From the NCBI RefSeq assembly GCF_001418085.1, contig NZ_LIQH01000027.1:1-64000 (forward strand): a stretch of 64,000 nucleotides of DNA, read 5' to 3'. Positions within the stretch are counted from its first letter, which is position 1, and every line of letters starts with the position of its first letter. Position numbers and translations under genes: made by a program. Of this stretch, positions 60,333 to 64,000 are shown piece by piece. Below the pieces are notes generated by a model, which saw nothing but the letters and a program-made list of their open reading frames with translations, was not told the DNA's origin and did no database searches. This stretch comes from Lacinutrix algicola (GTDB lineage Bacteria; Bacteroidota; Bacteroidia; Flavobacteriales; Flavobacteriaceae).

Positions 60333-60417
60333 ATTTAGACTAATTACAAATAGACTTGTAATTCGACTGCAAAAATAAAAATGAAAAGTAATTTAAACAA
60401 GTTTATTTAGACTAAAT
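60333..60417 (-). promoter_or_regulatory. DUF4856 promoter with two candidate metal-regulator sites
   Basis: On the minus strand TTG (60398-60400) and TATTTTTG (60370-60377) are 20 bases apart. ATTTAG-A-CTAAAT (60405-60417), a perfect 6-1-6 repeat, lies 4 bases upstream of -33. ATTTAG-A-CTAATT (60333-60345) lies in the leader past the expected start site. The arrangement mirrors the imelysin promoter at 49810-49882. The 165-base gap up to 60479 holds nothing else. Confidence 0.55.
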
Positions 60418-60479
60418 TTAAATAAAAATTGAAATAAATTTTAAAGAACTATTGCACAAGTAGTTACGCTTATTCTTTT

Positions 60480-61343
60480 TTAATGATATTTAGTAAAAAT
60501 CTTTGTCGCTTCATTATAAGAGCTCTCAAATGACATTGCATTTAAGTTTGAAGCCTTCTTTGTCGTTAGGTAAGACAGTACTTTTTCTGTAGGCATATTG
60601 CCCGTTAAATCATCTTTTGCCATTGGGCAACCACCAAAACCTTGGATGGCTCCGTCGAATCTTCGGCATCCTGCATTATAAGCAGCATCTACCTTCTCAA
60701 ACCATGTCGTTGGCGTAGTATGTAAATGTGCACCAAATTCTATATCCTTGTAAGCAGGAATTAAATTAGAGAAGAGATAATCTATATTTTCTGGGTCCGA
60801 AGTACCAACAGTATCGCTTAAACTCAAAATTTTAACACCCATTTTACTTAAGCGTTCTGTCCACTCTCCTACTATTTCTACACTCCATGGATCTCCATAA
60901 GGATTACCAAAGCCCATAGAAATATAAACCACGACCTCTTTATTTACTTGGTCTGCTCGGTTTAAAATCTCTTGTAACGTTACTACAGATTGTGCTATCG
61001 TTTTGTGCGTATTACGCATTTGAAAATTCTCTGATATAGAAAACGGATAACCCAAATAATCTATTTCTGGGTGTTTACAAGCATCTTCTGCTCCACGAGT
61101 ATTAGCAATAATAGCTAGTAGTTTACTCGTTGTTTTACTTAAATCTAATTGAGATAATACTTCTCTTGTATCTACCATTTGCGGTATTGCCTTTGGAGAC
61201 ACAAAGCTTCCAAAGTCGATAGTATCGAAACCTACGCGAAGTAAAGATTGAATGTATTGCACCTTCTTTTCCGTGGGAATAAAAGTTTTTATGCCTTGCA
61301 TGGCATCTCTTGGACATTCTATAACTTTAACGTGGTCTTTCAT
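60480..61343 (-). CDS. hydroxymethylglutaryl-CoA lyase
   Basis: Splits HMG-CoA into acetoacetate and acetyl-CoA in leucine breakdown. A TIM barrel of 287 residues with the entry motif ECPRDAMQG (metal and substrate Asp), metal-binding His residues in GAHLHTT, and the flexible-loop Cys segment GCPMAKDDLTGNMPTE. Catalytic residues expected for the family are present. It has its own promoter (61352-61381). Confidence 0.93.
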   Translation of the reverse strand: MKDHVKVIECPRDAMQGIKTFIPTEKKVQYIQSLLRVGFDTIDFGSFVSPKAIPQMVDTREVLSQLDLSKTTSKLLAIIANTRGAEDACKHPEIDYLGYPFSISENFQMRNTHKTIAQSVVTLQEILNRADQVNKEVVVYISMGFGNPYGDPWSVEIVGEWTERLSKMGVKILSLSDTVGTSDPENIDYLFSNLIPAYKDIEFGAHLHTTPTTWFEKVDAAYNAGCRRFDGAIQGFGGCPMAKDDLTGNMPTEKVLSYLTTKKASNLNAMSFESSYNEATKIFTKYH

Positions 61344-61351
61344 ATTAAATT

Positions 61352-61381
61352 CAAAGATAAAAAAGATTAGTCGTTTACAAA
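61352..61381 (-). promoter_or_regulatory. promoter of the HMG-CoA lyase gene
   Basis: On the minus strand TTTG (61378-61381) and TATCTTTG (61352-61359), 18 bases apart. The start codon follows only 8 bases after the -7 element, so the mRNA is nearly leaderless. Confidence 0.55.
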
Positions 61382-61482
61382 TCTTTATTCTTTATAGATT
61401 ATGGTAAAATTAACGCGCCTAAAAAGCCAAACCAAATGGTAAAGCCTAAATTAGAGACTATTAACCCTTAAATTATAAGACT

Positions 61483-62109
61483 CTATTTTTCTGAAAATAA
61501 AATAAAAACTGCGATACCTACAAACACAACTATTTGTAACCATTTTAAAACAACGCCTATGTTTTTATGAGATTTTAAATATGAAGAGATTGAACCTGCT
61601 AAGATTGCTATTATTGAAAAAATTATAAATGACGTTGCCATAAACAACAAGCCTAAAACATAAAACTGTTTTACAGAACTTATGGTTTCAGAATATAAAA
61701 AACCTGGAAAAAAAGCTAAAAAGAAAATTGAAACTTTTGGATTAAGCACGTTCATAATTACACCTTGCTTAAACAATTGCAACATGCTTTTTTTGGGTAC
61801 AGCATTACTGTTTAAATCAACTTTCGCGTCACTTTTATATACTTTATAGGCTAAGTATAACAAGTAACCAGCGCCAAAAGCTTTAATAATAAAAAACAAG
61901 GTATCGTTTTCTTTTAATATTGCAGACACTCCAAAGGCCACTAAGGTGGTATGAAACAAACATCCAAAAATAAGTCCGCAAACAGTTGCCAAACCATACT
62001 TAGTTCCGTTTACAATACTTTGCATTAAAACATAAATATTATCTGGTCCTGGCGAGATAGCTAAAACAGAAGTTGCTACTATAAAAGCTATAAGTGTATC
62101 GGTATTCAC
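61483..62109 (-). CDS. LysE/RhtB family amino acid exporter
   Basis: Inner-membrane exporter of 208 residues and six helices. The N-terminal ATSVLAISPGPDNIYVLMQSIVNGTKYG is the family signature, and KQGVIMNVLNPKVSIFFLAFFPGF is the second. The exported amino acid is unknown. It begins immediately after the pyrD stop codon without a gap, so it is the second gene of a pyrD operon. Confidence 0.93.
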   Translation of the reverse strand: MNTDTLIAFIVATSVLAISPGPDNIYVLMQSIVNGTKYGLATVCGLIFGCLFHTTLVAFGVSAILKENDTLFFIIKAFGAGYLLYLAYKVYKSDAKVDLNSNAVPKKSMLQLFKQGVIMNVLNPKVSIFFLAFFPGFLYSETISSVKQFYVLGLLFMATSFIIFSIIAILAGSISSYLKSHKNIGVVLKWLQIVVFVGIAVFILFSEK

Positions 62110-63144
62110 TTAAAAGTCTTTTAGTATTGCCTTATTAATCTTTTTAATAAGCGAAGGTCCTTCGTATATAAAACCTGTATAAATTTGTACTAAATCTGCA
62201 CCTGCTTCAATTTTTGATAACGCATCTTCGGCAGAGTGTATGCCTCCTACTCCAATAATTGGAAAGGATTTTTTACTCTTATCAGATAAATATTTAATAA
62301 CCTGTGTAGACTTTTCTAAAACTGGTTGTCCGCTTAATCCTCCGTTTCCTATTTCGGTAAGTCTTTCTTCAGATGCCTTTAAACCTGATCTGTCATTAGA
62401 AGTATTACTTGCAATTACACCATCAAGATTTGTTTCGGCAACTAATTCTATAATTTCGTCTAACTGTCCGTTATTTAAATCCGGAGCAATTTTTAAAAGT
62501 ATTGGTCTTTGTTTATCGAATGTTTTATTTGCAGCTTGTACTGCACCAATTAACTCTAACAAATAATCTTTATCATTTAGTTTTGCATGACTGCCAACAT
62601 TTGGGCAGCTTACATTAAGTACAAAGTAATCTACGTACGGATGCAATGCATTAAAACACTCTAAGTAATCTTTAGTATAATCTTCTGGTTTTGTCTGTGT
62701 GTTTTTACCAATGTTTCCACCAATAATTAGCTTTCCTTTATTTTTCTTTAATTGCGTTATAGCAGCTTGGAGTCCTTCATTATTAAAGCCCATTCTATTA
62801 ATAATCCCTTTATCATCTTTTAATCGAAACAAACGCTTTTTAGGATTTCCAGCTTGTCCTTTTGGTGTTACAGTTCCTATTTCTATAAAACCAAAACCAA
62901 AATTTGCCAATTCGTTATACAACACTGCATTTTTATCGAAACCTGCAGCTAATCCTACTGGATTTTTAAAGGTTAAACCGAAGAGTTTACGCTCTAGTTT
63001 AGCATCTTCAATAAGAAACAAACTTCTGTATAAAGCAGCAACTCCAGGAATTTTTGAAGTAAATTTTATTAATGAAAATGTGAAATAATGAACCTTCTCG
63101 GGATCGAAAAGAAAGAATAATGGGCGTAGTAATAATTTGTACAT
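62110..63144 (-). CDS. pyrD: dihydroorotate dehydrogenase (quinone)
   Basis: Class 2, membrane-associated enzyme of pyrimidine synthesis that passes electrons to the quinone pool. The N-terminal helix [26 protein letters not shown] docks on the membrane. The barrel shows [48 protein letters not shown] with the class 2 catalytic Ser, and the FMN-phosphate loop [33 protein letters not shown]. 344 residues is typical. Confidence 0.96.
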   Translation of the reverse strand: MYKLLLRPLFFLFDPEKVHYFTFSLIKFTSKIPGVAALYRSLFLIEDAKLERKLFGLTFKNPVGLAAGFDKNAVLYNELANFGFGFIEIGTVTPKGQAGNPKKRLFRLKDDKGIINRMGFNNEGLQAAITQLKKNKGKLIIGGNIGKNTQTKPEDYTKDYLECFNALHPYVDYFVLNVSCPNVGSHAKLNDKDYLLELIGAVQAANKTFDKQRPILLKIAPDLNNGQLDEIIELVAETNLDGVIASNTSNDRSGLKASEERLTEIGNGGLSGQPVLEKSTQVIKYLSDKSKKSFPIIGVGGIHSAEDALSKIEAGADLVQIYTGFIYEGPSLIKKINKAILKDF

Positions 63145-63159
63145 CTAATAATGTTTGCA

Positions 63160-63189
63160 CAAAAATACTTCTAAAAAAAAGATGAACAA
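63160..63189 (-). promoter_or_regulatory. pyrD promoter
   Basis: On the minus strand TTG (63187-63189) and TATTTTTG (63160-63167), 19 bases apart, 15 bases before the ATG. Confidence 0.6.
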
Positions 63190-63216
63190 TTCAAAAGCCA
63201 AAAAACTTAATAATCG

Positions 63217-63224
63217 TAACTTTG
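63217..63224 (+). promoter_or_regulatory. -7 element of the pepT gene
   Basis: TAACTTTG, 59 bases before the ATG; no clear -33. Confidence 0.4.
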
Positions 63225-63283
63225 AAACTTAAAGGATTACTAAGTTTATTCACTCGAATTCATAAAATAAAAACATTGATAAA

Positions 63284-64000
63284 ATGATTTCAAAACAAGA
63301 CATAATAAAACGCTTTGTAGGTTACGTAACGGTTGATACAGAATCGGATCCAGAAAGCGACACAACGCCAAGTACAGCCAAACAGTGGGATTTAGCAAAC
63401 ATATTAGTAGACGAGCTAAAGGCTATTGGTATGAGCGATGTTACTATAGACGAGAACGCTTATATTATGGCAACTTTACCTAGTAATGTTGACCACGACA
63501 CGCCAACTATTGGTTTTATTTCGCATTTTGATACGACTCCAGATTTTACTGGTGCTAACGTAAAACCTCAAATTATTGAGAGTTACGATGGTAAAGACAT
63601 TATACTTAACGAGGCTGAAAACATTGTGTTGTCTCCAGACTATTTTGACGATTTATTATTATACAAAGGTCAGACCCTAATTACAACAGACGGCACAACG
63701 CTTTTAGGAGCAGATGATAAAGCTGGAATTACAGAGATTATTTCTGCTATGGAATATCTTATTGCTAATCCGCAAATAAAACATGGTGATATAAAAGTTG
63801 GTTTTACACCAGACGAAGAAATTGGTCGTGGTGCACATAAATTTGATGTCAAGAAATTTGGTGCAGATTGGGCTTACACAATGGATGGTAGCCAAATAGG
63901 AGAACTTGAATACGAAAACTTTAATGCTGCAGGAGCTGTAGTTACCGTAAAAGGTAAAATAGTGCATCCTGGTTATGCAAAAGGTAAAATGGTAAACTCT
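63284..64000 (+). CDS. pepT: peptidase T, N-terminal 239 codons
   Basis: Cytoplasmic zinc tripeptidase (M20 family). The frame is open from ATG 63284 to the window edge and is cut there. Visible features: [16 protein letters not shown], the zinc His and Asp in [29 protein letters not shown] with the bridging Asp, the general base Glu in [11 protein letters not shown], and [18 protein letters not shown]. The length so far fits the first 60% of PepT. Divergent from pyrD. Confidence 0.95.
   Translation, partial: MISKQDIIKRFVGYVTVDTESDPESDTTPSTAKQWDLANILVDELKAIGMSDVTIDENAYIMATLPSNVDHDTPTIGFISHFDTTPDFTGANVKPQIIESYDGKDIILNEAENIVLSPDYFDDLLLYKGQTLITTDGTTLLGADDKAGITEIISAMEYLIANPQIKHGDIKVGFTPDEEIGRGAHKFDVKKFGADWAYTMDGSQIGELEYENFNAAGAVVTVKGKIVHPGYAKGKMVNS

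Noticed and set aside
1-64000. Prophage, insertion sequence, toxin-antitoxin, restriction or other defence genes
   Set aside because: None was found; no transposase, integrase, nuclease or paired small genes of that type are visible.

Overview
The window is AT-rich chromosomal DNA of a member of the Flavobacteriaceae (Bacteroidota), probably marine. The evidence is: promoters of the TAnnTTTG (-7) / TTG or TTTG (-33) type before many genes; start codons without Shine-Dalgarno sequences; a protein with a type IX secretion sorting domain; SCSxDDD-type lipoproteins; a zeaxanthin-type carotenoid cluster; a split transketolase; and an adjacent acnB/acnA pair. No prophage, insertion sequence, CRISPR array or plasmid function was found. 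Most of the window is conserved chromosomal core.

Layout. 1-133 is the 5' end of a 16S rRNA gene on the minus strand, fed by three tandem look-alike promoters (322-604). A structured RNA-like element (821-905) separates it from thrS-infC-rpmI-rplT, where infC appears to start at an ATA codon. 4426-6580 holds a HAD phosphatase facing a class III nucleotidyl cyclase that is co-transcribed with an EF-hand protein. 6692-13215 holds a large secreted LamG protein and an operon of a secreted protein of unknown role, a TPR histidine kinase and a LytTR response regulator. 13329-20235 (minus) holds an AI-2E family protein, dnaB, accA, a DMT transporter, an LptF/LptG permease and tgt. 20427-25707 holds the split transketolase, an outer-membrane barrel, an FKBP-like lipoprotein, an S4 RNA-binding protein, a phosphoribosyltransferase and aroK.

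25830-26215 holds two identical tRNA-Lys genes, each with its own promoter and terminator, and tRNA-Leu. 26329-31185 is the carotenoid cluster: a MerR/B12-domain regulator followed by crtI-crtB-crtZ-crtY, with a 16-base sequence shared by the regulator and crtI promoters. Then come a TlpA-like protein, a lipoprotein with a repeated domain, a Crp/Fnr regulator, acnA and acnB. 39286-44658 is an operon of three periplasmic PpiC/SurA-type proteins, a MoxR ATPase and a GldL-like small membrane protein. After several singletons (SRPBCC protein, metalloprotease, GH3 protein) comes guaB.

49892-60314 is the most distinctive block: two convergent arms encoding three imelysin-family lipoproteins, a di-haem oxidoreductase, an eight-cysteine protein, a TonB-dependent receptor, an HTTM membrane protein and a DUF4856 lipoprotein. 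The outer promoter of each arm carries the same kind of 6-1-6 inverted repeat (ATTTAG-A-CTAAAT), once just upstream of -33 and once in the leader. I infer one metal-responsive regulon, most likely iron. The window ends with an HMG-CoA lyase, a LysE exporter, pyrD and the start of pepT.

The ordinary biosynthetic genes are secure by family signature. Regulatory sites and the system-level reading of the iron-like cluster are inference from pattern alone; no search or alignment was run.
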